From assembly GCA_905147135.1 (NCBI GenBank), contig LR990060.1:8758001-8822000 (forward strand): 64,000 bases of DNA, read 5' to 3'. The notes under the pieces were generated by a model. It did not search any database. It saw nothing but the letters and a program-made list of their open reading frames with translations, and was not told the origin of the DNA. This document shows, piece after piece, positions 11,960-25,300 of the stretch; within the stretch, counting starts at the first letter, position 1; each line of letters opens with the position of its first letter. A program made the translations under genes and the position numbers. The stretch comes from Blastobasis lacticolella (lineage: Eukaryota > Arthropoda > Insecta > Lepidoptera > Blastobasidae).

Positions 11960-13985
11960 TACAGGACGAATCACGAACTTTGGCTGTCAGCGTCTTCCTG
12001 CCTCCGGCCAGCCAATACCCGTCCTAGGCGGGGATGTCAGACACGATGTATGTAGGCGTGTCAGCGTACATTCAAAAGGCCATCGTGGCTGAAATTATGG
12101 ACAACTGCATCTTGGGCCTAGACTTCATGAAGAAACATAACTGCAAAATCGATGTCACTGATGGAATTTTTAAGTGTGGTAACATGGAGATACTTGACAC
12201 TTCACACTTTGAGGAACCACTAGGAAAGTAACTTATTTACCTGAATAGAATTATACCTAGTACCTGTACGAGTACAGGCTCAAGTAGAGGTAAAGTTTCC
12301 ATCGGCTAGTAAGAACGAACCGAATAGGTATGTACTGGTGAAGGATACGTTAAGAATAGTTCTGCTATTACCGAACTTCTTAATGGATGCAAAGGAAACC
12401 GTAGATATTCTCAGAGCATAATCGGCAATAGATCTGCTACGCTTCGTTAATATCTTCTCTTCCCAAGATGGAAATCTTGGAAGGACTTCGATAGTACAAC
12501 ACAGGATCGACACTGGAAGCGAAAGATCTATCAGTCAGAGAGCAAGGCAAAAACCGTTTGCAAAAGAAAAAGTAATTCAGGTGTTATTAGAAGACATGAG
12601 AAGCAATAAGGTCATATAACCAGTCGTCTTAGTCAAGAAGAAAGATGGCAGCACACGATTTTTCGTGGACTACCGCCCCGACTAAATGGAAACACATAAA
12701 GGGACAGCTATCCCTAGCCTCATATCGACGACACATTGGATACCCTAAGGTTCTCAACCTTGGATCTTAAGTCTGGCTATTGGCATACTCATCCAAAGAA
12801 TAAGGATGAGACAGCGTTTCCAACAAGCAAAGGACTATGGAATTTCAATGTTATGCCTTTTGGACTGTGCAACACGTCTGCCACTTTCGAAAGACTCATA
12901 GATGTACGGCAGGATGAGTGCAAGATGCCTGCCTGGTCTATTTGGATGATGTCATTATTATTGGTCGCGGTTTTGACGATCATTTGCGCAACTTGGAACA
13001 AGTGTTAAGGAAAGTAAAGGATGCCGAACTTACGTTAAACCCGATGCCATCTATTTAGGAGCAAACTCAACTGGGTAACTACCTCGATGATGTGATCACC
13101 AGTGAGGGTGTCCAAACAGACCCAGAAAAGTTTAAGCACTACAGAAGTGGCCTACTCCCAAGGACAAAACGGAAGTTCGGGCATTCCTAGGGCTGTGCTC
13201 ATACTTACAGGATTCCTTTCAAAGAGTGTTAAAATGCCTATGCAAAATCCACTATTAAGATAAGCCATACCCACAACCCAGCGGTCTGTTTATCATCAAC
13301 ACAGATGCAAGCAACACGGCGATCGGAGGAGTGTTTTTACAAATACAGGGCAACGCAGAAGTCGTGTTTACTTACTTCAGTAAGTCGTTGCTGAGACCAG
13401 AGAGGAACCACTGTGTAACCAGAAGAGAACTCTTGACTGTGGGAAAGACACAACACAATACATAACAGAATGTAAGCAAAACATTGTGTGTTAAACAGGA
13501 ATTGAAAGAATTTCCAGTTAGGCTTACAAAGGCAAGCCCTTCACGACTCTGGGAAAATAAATTTATCAGGGAAGTTTAAGAAGATAATGAAGATATCTGA
13601 CCAACCACCGCATGGAAGGAACGTGATGACTGAAACCAAGATGGACTGAAGTGGCACTTACAAGCGCTATCATTAAAGCGTCTTGGGCCCAATGGGAGAG
13701 CGGAATGGTATACTTTACCGGAAATGGGAAAAGCCTAACGGCAGAGAGTACCACCTTTAGGTAGTTGTTCCTCGGGTTAAGGTGCAAGACGTTCTCCAGG
13801 AGATACATAATGGTGTAACAGGTGGACATCTAGGGGTAAAAAGAACACTGACCAAACTAAGAGAAAGGTTCACTGGCTTCATTATCGGGAAGATGTTAAG
13901 AATTGGTGTCGCAAATGCAGTATTTACGCCGCGGTCAAAAAACAGGCAGAGTTACGGCATTTGCAAGAACCACCTCAGGGGCTCC
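11960..13985 (+). pseudogene. Decayed Ty3/Gypsy retrotransposon pol region
   Basis: Fragments of a Gypsy-type polyprotein in order: retropepsin-like segment with ILGLDFM (12034-12231); reverse transcriptase LDLKSGYWH and FGLCNTSATFE (12736-12920); the YLDD box in another frame (about 12941); RNase H with NTDAS, GGVF and SKSL (about 13287-13440); and an integrase zinc-finger region with GGHLGVKRT and a CRKC pair (13782-13945). It has many stops and frameshifts and is cut off early in integrase. I saw no flanking LTRs. It lies between the two inverted arms. Confidence 0.8.
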
Positions 13986-14160
13986 TGCTGTATTGTCTCT
14001 CACGATCGTGGGTCGCGGGTCATCGGTTGGCGCGGCCACTCGGGCATGCGCGCTGGCTGTTATTCACAACGATAGGTACCTAAGCGGGTACGCTGCGGCT
14101 GAGGCTGACTGTGCCCGTGATAGCTCCACCAGAATACCAGCATAAAGCTCCCTTTTAAAT
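13986..14160 (+). other. GC-rich block after the Gypsy relic
   Basis: GC-rich compared with its AT-rich surroundings and openly translatable in two + frames with no recognised domain. It could be diverged Gypsy 3' sequence or another insertion. Confidence 0.25.
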
Positions 14161-15708
14161 TGTTTCTGTAAGTAAAGCCTGATAGGTAATGCCTAAATAT
14201 TTATCTTTGCTAGACAGTAATCTGCTTTATTATTATAGCCGAAAAAAATTGGTACCTACAGTAGCAATCAAAAACCATATCTAATGTTACCACTCCCTAA
14301 ATCAACATGTATTCATAACACGCTAAGTCGCTACTATTCTAGGTAAAAATTTATAATGATTTCAAATCGGTGACGGAGAAAAATTGAAATATCTCACAAG
14401 TTTATTATCTGATTGCAATTATAAAAATTGTTTTGTATAGCTTAATAATGTGCATTTATTATCTTAGTACATTATTCTGTTTTAAAGTTACTCGTAAAGT
14501 AGTTAAAAGTTACAAACGGATTTATTTTTGTAACATTTTTACAATAACTTGAAAACAAAACATAATTATACGTTTATTTTACATATACGTTACTTAAACT
14601 TATTGTTTTTTTTATTTTAAGTCATTAATTCACGCAATTAACGCAAATTAAAACAATCAATTGGCGCTTCAAGTGGTGCCCGTTGCAAAGGAAAATTACA
14701 ATATCTCGCTTATTTGTTAACCGACTGGGATTATAAAAATAGTTTTGTATAGCTTCATAATGTGCCTTTGTTTTCATAGTACATTATTTTGCTCTAAAAT
14801 TATCGGTTAAGTTGTTAAAAAATAAAAACCGATTTATTTTCTGCAACATTTTTATATTGACTTGAATATCTCTCAAATTATAATTTTCACAAAGTTGAAT
14901 GTGTAAACAATATTGTAGCACATTTTATTTTGCTTCATTTGATGTCCCACACATACTTCTAAGTATAAAACAGTATGTTTTAAAGGCAGATTTCAAAACG
15001 CGGCGGCGGCCATCTTGATGACCTCACCGCTGGAGAACCAAGCACTTTAGAGATTGTCTTCTAGCTGTTTTTTATTCTGAATATCATACTTAACAACATA
15101 CTAAAAGATGGTGCTGGTTTCCGGAAGTGAACTATCCGGGCCATATTTAAAGCTAAGGGAAGGGACTAGGTGCGTTTGCGCGCACTGAGATCTCATAATA
15201 ACGTTTCTGAATAATTTATACCCGGTAAAGTACATAGTGAATACGACTGGGAATAAAATATACTGGAAATAAAATTCCCATTCGTTTACAGTTGTATTGT
15301 AGGGTAGGTGTAGGGGAGGTGTTCGGGAGGTGTAGGGAAGACGTGGGAGGAAGTTCCTTTCAAAGTTAATTCAGACATAGTGCCAAGCCTATCCAGTGGA
15401 ATAAGAACAGGAAGATGATGATGATGATTCAAATTCCGTGTTTCAGAGGGCACGTTAAGACGTGGGTTCCGGTTGCTATCGATTGACAGCATGCATAAAC
15501 CGAGCTTGGTTAATTTATATTTGCGAAAAATTTACTACACTGGCGAAAATTTGAATGAATAAAAATACGTGAAACGAGCTACTAACAGTGGGAAAAAGTT
15601 AATCTAAGTTAGCAACGAAAATTCTAAGTGACCGAATTAAATACTAAATTGGGCGAAAAAATTCCTCAGTGGGCAAAAATAGTGCTAAGTGAGTGACTAT
15701 ATAATCGG

Positions 15709-15815
15709 TTTTAAGGGTATGTTCCGGGTTTCCTACCGCGTACCTTTATTGACGAAACATCGGGGTACTCATCAATAAAAGTACGCGGTGGGAAACCCGG
15801 AACATACCCTTAAAA
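15709..15815. repeat. Rep-E palindromic element, about 44-bp arms
   Basis: Arms 15709-15752 and 15772-15815 are nearly perfect complements (TTTTAAGGGTATGTTCCGGG...; TACGCGGT...). Related copies at 8967-9030 and 47725-47870 share the flanking GTGTGATAATTATCGCGAT-type sequence. Confidence 0.75.
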
Positions 15816-16199
15816 TGTGTGATAATTATCGCGATAGTTTAAAACATTATGTATATAACCGGTTTCTGTTATATGTGGTTCCAGTTTATATAAAATGTTT
15901 CTACGCATTTCTTCACTTTCTGCAAACGTTTTCCTGATTTCTAATAGATATAGATTTGAAAGAATCAATACGATAACAAGATTAGCTAAATGAAGGTCTA
16001 AAGCCAGTAGCGCTTGTACGATATGTTTGAGTAATAAATACATGTGTTTACTCGTATCAGATAAAAAAAATTCCTCCAATTATTACCAAGGAGAAGTTAA
16101 TTTGCAAAATCGTAATTCATACTTTACTATCATTCAAATACCGGATGACTTATTTGTATAGAGTAGATCGATAGGTAATGAATAGATAAGATTTTTCTT

Positions 16200-16207
16200 T
16201 ATAAATA
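16200..16207 (+). promoter_or_regulatory. Possible TATA box of the chitinase gene
   Basis: TATAAATA lies 111 bases before the chitinase ATG. That leaves room for a start site near 16230 and a short 5' leader. The base composition is AT-rich, so a chance match is possible. No ecdysone-response element was recognised. Confidence 0.35.
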
Positions 16208-16317
16208 AGGATAATGAAGTCTAGTAAACACTTGTTTTAAAGTGTGTAACATTAGTTACATATAACGGTGCAAGGTTTTTCTTTTTTATTTGGTAATGAC
16301 TTGAAAATCCTTGTTAA

Positions 16318-19300
16318 ATGGGTTTTATATTAGTTTTCGGGTTGATAGCAGTATTTGCGAATTATGTAGCTGTCAGTGAAAGTGAGTGTAATTTCGTAGT
16401 TTTTTAACCGATTTCGTAAATTTCGAAAATTTCGTAGTGTATCGGTGCCCGGTGTCTCGCCGGTGTGGGCGCTCGTGCGCGCTGATCGGTCTGCATGTGT
16501 CGCCCCCTACCTGGATGAGCTCGCTTAACTTTCCCTTTGCTTTCCATTAGATTTTTGACGTTTGAAAAGATATTAATTAATGTAATCCTAATTCAACAAA
16601 TACTTTTTCATTTTTATTCACCCCCATTCGTGGTTTTTCAAAAGACAGGTGTTTATTTGACGTGTGTAGATATCTGTGTGTCTGTCTGTGGCATCGTAGC
16701 TGCCCGAATGGACCGATTTTGACTCGTTTATCTTTATTTGAAAAGCAGTTTAATCGAGATGATTCTTAGCTTTTTTTTATTAAAATCTTATGTTAATTTA
16801 ATTGAATTTCACTTTCAATGAATTCACAACTGTTCTGTTCAATAATCGTAATTGTTCTTCCCCAACAAAATCACATAAATTAAAACTATTATGAACAATA
16901 TTATTAAACTACGTTAGAATCCATTGCAATATGTTATAATAATTAATAAAAAAAAGCAGTAAATTAAATATAATAGGTACCGTAAATGTTACGACAAAAC
17001 TGAAAAAATATTATTTTTATTTTTATAAACATGGTTTACTTGGACCGTGGTTTATTTGGACCAAGCTGTGGCATTTAGACCAAACCCCATGGTCAACTCA
17101 ACTACAACAAAAACAAAGCACCGACATAATTACTTTCAAATTTCCAAATTCCAGAAGTCCTGGTCTGTTACTACGGAACCTGGGCGACCTATCGATGGGG
17201 GCTGGGCAAGTTTGACGTGGAAAATGTGAACCCTGACCTCTGTACGCATGTGGTGTACACCTTCGTTGGCATCGACCATCAGGGCAACGTAATCTCGTTG
17301 GATCCCTACTTGGATTTGGAAAACGGTAGAGGTATGTATATTCGGGTAACCATGATCCAATCTGGTCAGGTTCCCCTGGTAGCAGGGTCATGGAGGTCAG
17401 ATGGCAGTCGCTCCTATGTAATTATCTGATCTGCCAAATCCTGGATCATGGTCAAGGCGGACCCCGGGCCCTCGTGTTCGAGAACACAACCGGGATAGTA
17501 ACGCCAAGATGATTATTATTTATTTGTGTATACCCCAAGTATACCCCAAGTCGCACTCATAGCGTAATGTTCCAATTACATATTCGAAAACAGTCGTTTA
17601 AGAATACAGTTTTTTCATGCCAGTCTATAAAATTTTAATAATTACTTTTCGATACATCATTTCCCATACTATTTTCGTTACAGCTGAATCGTAATAGTAG
17701 TTTATGCAACTGTCATATAAAAGGGGGTATAAAACATGAGTGTCTGTTTATCATACGAGGCGTAGCCGAGTATGATAATAGTTTGACACGAGTGTTTTAA
17801 TACCTAATTATATGCAGTTGCATACACTACTTTGTCTACACTCATATTTTCATGTTAAAATATCATACCTATATATTTCTCAACTTAGCTGGAAGTAAGC
17901 TGCGAGTCAGTTCTGTTGTACCTACGCGTCGAGGATATCAAGCGGCGGGAAATTCATTTCACTACTTTCACAAATATCTATTTATTTGCTTCAAACAAGA
18001 AAAAACATTCACAAACACAAATTACAACAATTAGAAAAAATATTCTGTTTAGCTGGAAAACTAGTTACACACAAATATAAACAGGAAAATTTAAATTTTT
18101 ATTTTGTCAAAGACATTTAGGTATTCAGCCTACATTTCGCCGTGTCTCGACAAAAATTTAAAAAGTGAAAATGTTGCATAATTATTAAAAAGTTATTTAA
18201 TGTCTTTAACAAATTTAAAGTTCAAATTCAAAATTTAACACCACAATAATATATTACAATCAGCCACAGTTTCCTTTGAATTATAACATGGGATCTTTCA
18301 AGAGGTATATTAGAAGTCTCCTTAGAGGCGGGAAATGCATTGGTAGCACCCCTGGTGTTGCTGATATCCATAGGCGGCGGTGACTGCTTACCATCAGGCA
18401 GGCCGTAAGCTTGTTTGCAGGTGGCAATAGTGGAAAAAAAAGAATGGCCAATAGATCTCCAGTTTATAAAGCCAATGCTCGCACTCAGCCAGGATGTCAA
18501 AGGGTTTTCTGAATATTTATTGTATTTATTGTATGACGCACAGAATAAAAAATTTGGCTTCTGCCTTTAAAACACTCAACGTGATACGATGAGTTTTAAA
18601 TCTCAATATATCCGATTCGCAAACAAACATCAGTTTCATTTAATTCATGTTATTGGATCGAATAAATGTTTCGTCGAAAAGGAATGTTTTTTATGCTCCG
18701 CAGTGACAAACGAGCAGACAGCCCACCTGATGGTAAGCGGTAACTGTCGCTTATTACATCTCCGATTGATGCATTTAGATTGCGTGAATAGGCAAAAAAA
18801 AAATGCAGAACCGCAGGTGCGTTGTCACTGTGAGGACGAAGATGAAATGCCTCATGCCTGTAATTGCGCTGGCTACCTTATCCTTCTAAACGATTCGGAT
18901 ATGGAATGAACCACAGTGTTTCCTTAGTACTACACATGGGATCATTCAAGAGGTACATTAGAGGTCTCTGCAGGCCTCAGTGCCCGCCAAGGCAACGCAT
19001 TAGTAACTGCCCTGGTGTTGCTGATATTCAGAGGCGGCTGTGATCACGCACCATCAGGTGGCCCGCTTGCCTGTTTGTCTGCCGTATAACATAAAAAAAC
19101 GGAACACGACAATGCAAGCATAGTTGACATGACATGGCTTGTCGGCAGAAATAGATAAAGACGTGAAATATATGAGGCATATTTTTTATTTCCGCCGAAT
19201 TTTTTTGCAGACAATTTCAATAAGTTCAACGCTCTAAAGCAAAAGAACGCAAATCTAAAGACTCTTCTAGCTGTCGGCGGTTGGAATGAAGGATCGGCTA

Positions 19301-22300
19301 AATATTCTGTTGTAAGTATGACGGACAAGCCTCACCCAGCTGAAGCATCGAAACAATTTGCAGGAGTCTCAATAACCTGGTCCCTATATTTGAATCAATC
19401 GCCTCGATTCGTACGGTTTCCAATTTTCTTTTGGTATGAAAAATTCAATATTTTTTAAATTACGTTGGCAATACCGAAACAATACGGTTGAAAAATAGGG
19501 AAAATCAGCATCATACATCAAAATATCGAATTTTTCATGCCGAAAATCAAAATTGAAAACCGTTCGAATTGAGGCGAGCGACTAAAGATAGGGCCCTGGT
19601 GATAAATTAAAGGTCACTTCTCTTGTATTATCCATTATTTATTTATTTCTTTAGGTAATACCAGCTATAAAAGTAAAAGTCGGCAATATAATTGTATAAT
19701 TCTGTAGAAATTAGTTATCGATATTATCATAATCTAAAGCCATAAAAGCGAGGGTAATCCGCATTTTTATAAACAAACGTTGTACTTTTTATCGTGGATT
19801 ACTTATATAGAAGTCTTTGGGATTACGTATCATTATTTTGTGTTGGGGACAAAATTCAATCGTCGCATGAACATTCTTCTAAGGTTATTTGACTTAGGTA
19901 TTTAAATGGCAAATGGTGACACAATCGGTGAAACATCATCATCATTATTTCTTAAGAGTTTCTCTCTCCTCGATGGAGTAGTCGCAATGACATTACCTTA
20001 TCTCACATTTTCGTTCATCATATACTGCGTATGATGTATAAAATCTGTGCAGAAACCGTTATATGTGAAGGCGCTAAATTACAAGAAATAACACAGTCAA
20101 ATGCAAATCGAAATGTTAGTTCCCATAAACGCCACGCCGCCTAAGTTTCATCACAACTAGTTTTCAGCCAATCAGCACCGGACGGTGCCGGAAATTGTGA
20201 TATGAAAGAAATTAGATGATTCCTGACTTTAGTCACGTTGCGTTAATATTAATACCTACCTATTTTGTGGTTTAGTAAAAATCAATTTTCAGTTTCACTT
20301 TCAATTTTTCACCGTATAATTGTGAACACCTTGATACATTTCACGTATTACTTGAAATGTATAGAGATAATAAACTAGCGAAAAGTTGGGAACAACAACT
20401 ATCTTAATTCATCAAGTTTCATTTCGGTTGTCGCGACAGAGTATTGAAACGATTATATAAGGCCAGTGACCGATGATAATATAATATAACAGTTAACAGT
20501 TTCTCAACAGTTTACAAACTGAGGATGATTTATTAATGGTTTTTACACTGATACGGATACAAACATTGACTTATAAAACACGTACCTAACTAAAAAACGA
20601 ACCCAACAGATGGCAGCGAATGCTGCACTCCGCAAGAACTTTATAGATAGCTCTCTAAAAATGGTTCTACACTACGGGTTTGATGGTCTTGACCTTGACT
20701 GGGAGTACCCGGGCAGAAGGGACACTGTACATGGAGCGGCTGATATAGAAAACTTCTCCGTACTCGTGAAGGAGACAAAAGAGGAGTACCTAAAATATGG
20801 TTTGCTGCTCACCGCAGCAGTATCGTCTGTTGAAACAAGCGCTTCCCAATCGTACAACATTGCGGAAATTTCGAAGTAAGTGATTCTTTATCGGACATTA
20901 ATACTACTTTTTATCAGTCGATCGATCTAAAAAATAATACTTGTGACGATAGCATTAGTTGACCGTTAGAATGACATATTGTACGTAACACCACTATCAC
21001 GAGATATAGGAGATATAGGTATCTATTCATTACAAGTAATTAGCATGTCGAACTCAATATTTCTTTAACATTATATTAAACAGTTATCTCGGTGTGGTTT
21101 CCTCTAAAATAGGCGTTTAAACTACTGTTCTACATATTGTAGACATCTTGGAAACAGAAGCAGAAACAACAATACGAATAATAATAAAAATAATCATCAT
21201 CTTGGCGTTAATGTCCCGATTGTGCTCTCGCGCAAGAAGGCCCGGGGTCCGCCTTGACCATGATCCAGAATTTGGCAGATCAGATAATTGCAGTGGAGCG
21301 ACTGCCATCTGACCTCATCTGACACGACTAATATTTATAATACCCACCGTCCCAGTCTTAGACTACGGGTTCCAGTAATTACAATCCACCAGGATATTAC
21401 TGGGACAATAAAAATTATTGGCCGTGTGGTGTCCGGCAGAGTAGAATAGCACCAACCCCTTACACTCATGGGTGTCGTCAAAGGCGACTAATGTTTTGAA
21501 GGCTAAAGATCAAAAGTCTCCGTAGTCTGGAAAATAGGCAGCAGCATTTTTCATTGTTATATTCAAACACTGCGATCTCCAACCCGCCTGTCAAGCGTGG
21601 AGATTATGGCAATAACCTCCTCTTACGTGGAAGAGGCCCTAAGTCCTGAAGTGGACTGTTACGGGCTGTGATTATGATGTATATATTAATCCCCACATCC
21701 ACATCCTTCACAGGTACCTCGACCTGATCGGGATCATGACGTACGACATGTACGGGGCATGGGACCCTGTAACCGGTCACAATGCACCCCTTCACAGGGG
21801 TGAGGGTGATGAGCTCGCAGACCGTAACTCACTGAATACCGTCGACGTTGCTGTGGAATATTGGTTGAGAGAAGGTAAGGAATATTTAGAGAATTTTGAA
21901 ACACATGGTATGACCGTGTAGTGTCCGGCAGAGTAGAACCCCAGTACCAACCCCTTACACGCGTGGGTGGGTAAATGCAGAATATATAAGAGTCTCCGTA
22001 GGCTGGAAAATGGGCAGCAGCGTTTTCCATAGTTCCCAACCCAAGCCAAGCGTGGAGATTATGGTAATAACCTCCCCTTTCGTAGGAGAGGTCCAAAGTC
22101 CTGCAGTGGGCATGGGATAGGAGGCGGCACTGGTCTAGTGGCAGCGTGCTTGCGAGACCGATAACCAAAGTTAAGGAACGCTCGCAGAATCGGAGAACTG
22201 GATGGGAGACCGTTTCGTACTTTCAGGCTAGTCGAAGTTCAGCACCGCAGCGAGCTCGCCACTAGGTAGAAGTGCCTTCTAATACCATTAGCGAAGCGAG

Positions 22301-25300
22301 CTTGACCAAGGTCTTCCGCTGGGGACCCTAAGACTGGTTGATTAGTCTCGGGAACCAATTATGACCCCGTGACGGTATGCCGAATGCCGAGATATTTCTG
22401 TGGACCGCTTTGTGATTCGGGGAAAGGTGAAAGGCGCAAGACCATGTGCAAGATCACCAATGCACTGGACCGACCAAGTGATGACGCTGCCGTTAGTGAT
22501 ACTACTTTCTATAAGTATACGGCAGACGTTAGATGGTGAAGCATGCTGCTAATCTTTAATCCACGACCACGACCACTCTCAAGTGAAGAGAACACCTAAC
22601 GAGTGGTAAATTCGACTAGCCGCACTCCGCGGGCATTGCTTGACTTTGGTTATCAGTTTAGCAAGTACGTATATACTGGACCTGGGCCAGATTCTCACTT
22701 ATATTCATGGTTAACTTAGTTATATATTGGAAAGTGACTAACGTAACGAAGTAATCCGACAGAGAACCAAAGTGACTGACATAGCGCACAGAATTAGCAC
22801 GCTGAAGTGGCAGTGGGCTGGCCATATCTGCCGACGAACCGACAACCGCTGGGGTAAACGAGTTTTTGAGTGGAGACCGCGACTCGGCAAGCGCAGTGTA
22901 GGACGCCCCCCGGCCAGATGGAGTGACGATTTGCGAAAGGCTGCGGGTGGATGCTGGATGCGGCAAGCTGAGGACAGGGTGCATTGGCGCTCATTGGGGG
23001 AGGCCTATGTCCAGCAGTGGTACTAGTATAGGCTGATGATGATGATGATGATGACTACTGTCGTCCAAGATATCTGCAACCAGAGGGGAGCGAATACAGT
23101 GCCGGCGGGCATTATTTGTCATTTGATACTACTATGATTATGTATAGGTAAATAAATATTATATCTTCCTTATAGAAAGAAAGAAAGAAAATATTTATTA
23201 CAAAGGTTTACGACATGATAATTTACATTTAACACAAAAAAAAAGTACATAAAACACGGAGACAATTATAGGGTTCCCAGTGGCATTTTTCGTAGGCATC
23301 CAGCGTAAATGGACCCTCCTCAGCATAATGTTATGGCCGCTTGCCGCGAACCACAACGCTGGTTTTCAGTATAGTATTTACTTACGAAATATACTTACGA
23401 AAATACATTTAACAGGATGTCCACCGGAGAAGTTAGTGATCGGTCTACCGCTATACGGCAGGACTTTCACGCTATCCAACCCTGCGAATAACGGAGTAAG
23501 AGCTCCGAGTTCTGGAGCTGGTATCGCTGGACCCCACACTGCTACTTCTGGATCTATAGGTTACAATGAGGTGAGTACAGCAGGGCAAAGATCAAGATGC
23601 ATACTGAAGGTTTTAAGAATTTTGTGGGTATTGACTACACTTTCATCGCATATGTAATCGGGTGTATTACCCGTAAGGTATATTAAGGTTAGCTGGACGA
23701 GATCCCGTTGTGGGATAAGTTCGCCTTTGCTTTGTAAGTGTTTCCTTTTGAAATGTACTATGTTGTTGCAGTAAAGAGTTTACATACATACATACATACA
23801 TACGGTTAGTATTATTTTTACCTCGTTATTTCTACTCTGCTGGAGTCTACTTGTGACCATGACGCATGCAACTGCGTCGAAATATCATAAGGTAAAAATA
23901 ATACTAACCATGGTAATAAACCCGATAACATGTGCGATTAAAATGCACACTGAAATCTACAGTGGAATTTTCGCCACACGTTAGGTGTGTAACGAGGTTG
24001 ACTAAGGTCTTCCGTTTGAGACCAGGAGACTGGTTAAACAGTTTAGGGCCCCGTGACAGTATTTTATTTTTTCCATTCGGAATAATTGAGAATGTCAATG
24101 GGTTGAGGATAATGAGATACAGACATATCAGTTGTTCCAACTGCCTGTCTGTTCAGGAATAATAATAATAATAATAATAAACTTCAAAACTTCAAAAAGC
24201 TACTATAGTACCAATAGTACTTTCTACTACCGGCATAATCCCCAAACAATTGCATCAGTCATTAGAGAGTCTGGACTTGCCCAAGTTTACATACTCTTTA
24301 CTTCAGAAAGCTACCATTTTAAATACATGCAGGATTGTAAGGATTTTCTTGCAGAATAATCCCCAACCCCATGAATCTAACAGTAATTTTTTTTTTTTTT
24401 TTATGTCATGCGGTAGGCAAACAGGCAAGCGGGCCACCTGATGGAAAGTGGTCACCACTGCCTATAGACATTAGCAGCACCAAGAGTATCGCTAATGCGT
24501 TGCCCACCCCTATAACACGTTGCTCTGGCAGCAAAAAGCAAATGCCACTCCACTGCCAAAGCCACGGTTCCCCAAATCCCCACCCCATGGAGCACTGGAA
24601 ACCTTACTCACCGGCAGAAACACAATACTATTTAAAAGAGTATTATTTAGCTGCGATATTCTGTAAGGTGGAGGTACTTCCCCCGCTATGCCCTACCTCT
24701 CTTCAAATAATAATTCTTAACAATGCCATTTCACATGACATCCACTTGGCCTTGGCCCGTGGTGTCATTAGGTAACCAGTATCGTGTACTGAGAGGGATC
24801 AACCCAAAAGAAAATAATAATGATAATAATAATAATAATAAGTATTCCGAGTGTTTGTCAAGTGACAAACTAAATTCTCGGAAATGTCATTCTCGAAACT
24901 GTAAAATAGTCATTTCCTCTATTTTGCGCAGGCACGGTCGTAGGACACAATATACAGAATCCGCCTTTCATACTTTGTGACAGAAATATTAACGGCGGTA
25001 ATCTTATTGGCACTATGCGTTGGATAACTCAATTAGCTAGCAAGCGTAGAGCAGAGTAACTTACCTAGCAAGGGGAGATACGGAAACCACACTATTCGAA
25101 ATGATTTGATCAAAATATACATTGTAGGTATTACACCCGTGTCCCGTCTACTACCTAGCCTAGTACTGAGCTATCTTAACGGCGCAAGGCCTTTGGCGCA
25201 AAGTTTTTGTTCACAACTACAAGAGTAATGTGTGAGTTAACCATCACAGGCGCAACTGACACCGAAGTTGGTTTGGAAACTTCGTCCCTAGCCGGCAGTG

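Larger units (their letters stand above)
10377..15170. mobile_element. Element with long terminal inverted arms (foldback-like), 4.8 kb
   Basis: The left arm 10377 to about 11130 and the right arm about 14375-15170 are reverse complements with scattered mismatches and small indels. The outer ends pair at GTCCCTTCCCTT; a GC-rich block (GATGGCCGCCGCCGCG at about 10531) is conserved in both. Each arm contains an internally repeated unit of about 0.3 kb. The interior holds Rep-C and a Gypsy relic, no transposase was recognised, and target-site duplications could not be defined by eye. Confidence 0.65.

Noticed and set aside
22128..22225. Functional 5S rRNA gene
   Set aside because: Only the internal promoter half resembles 5S rRNA and the flanks diverge; kept as a 5S-like repeat.
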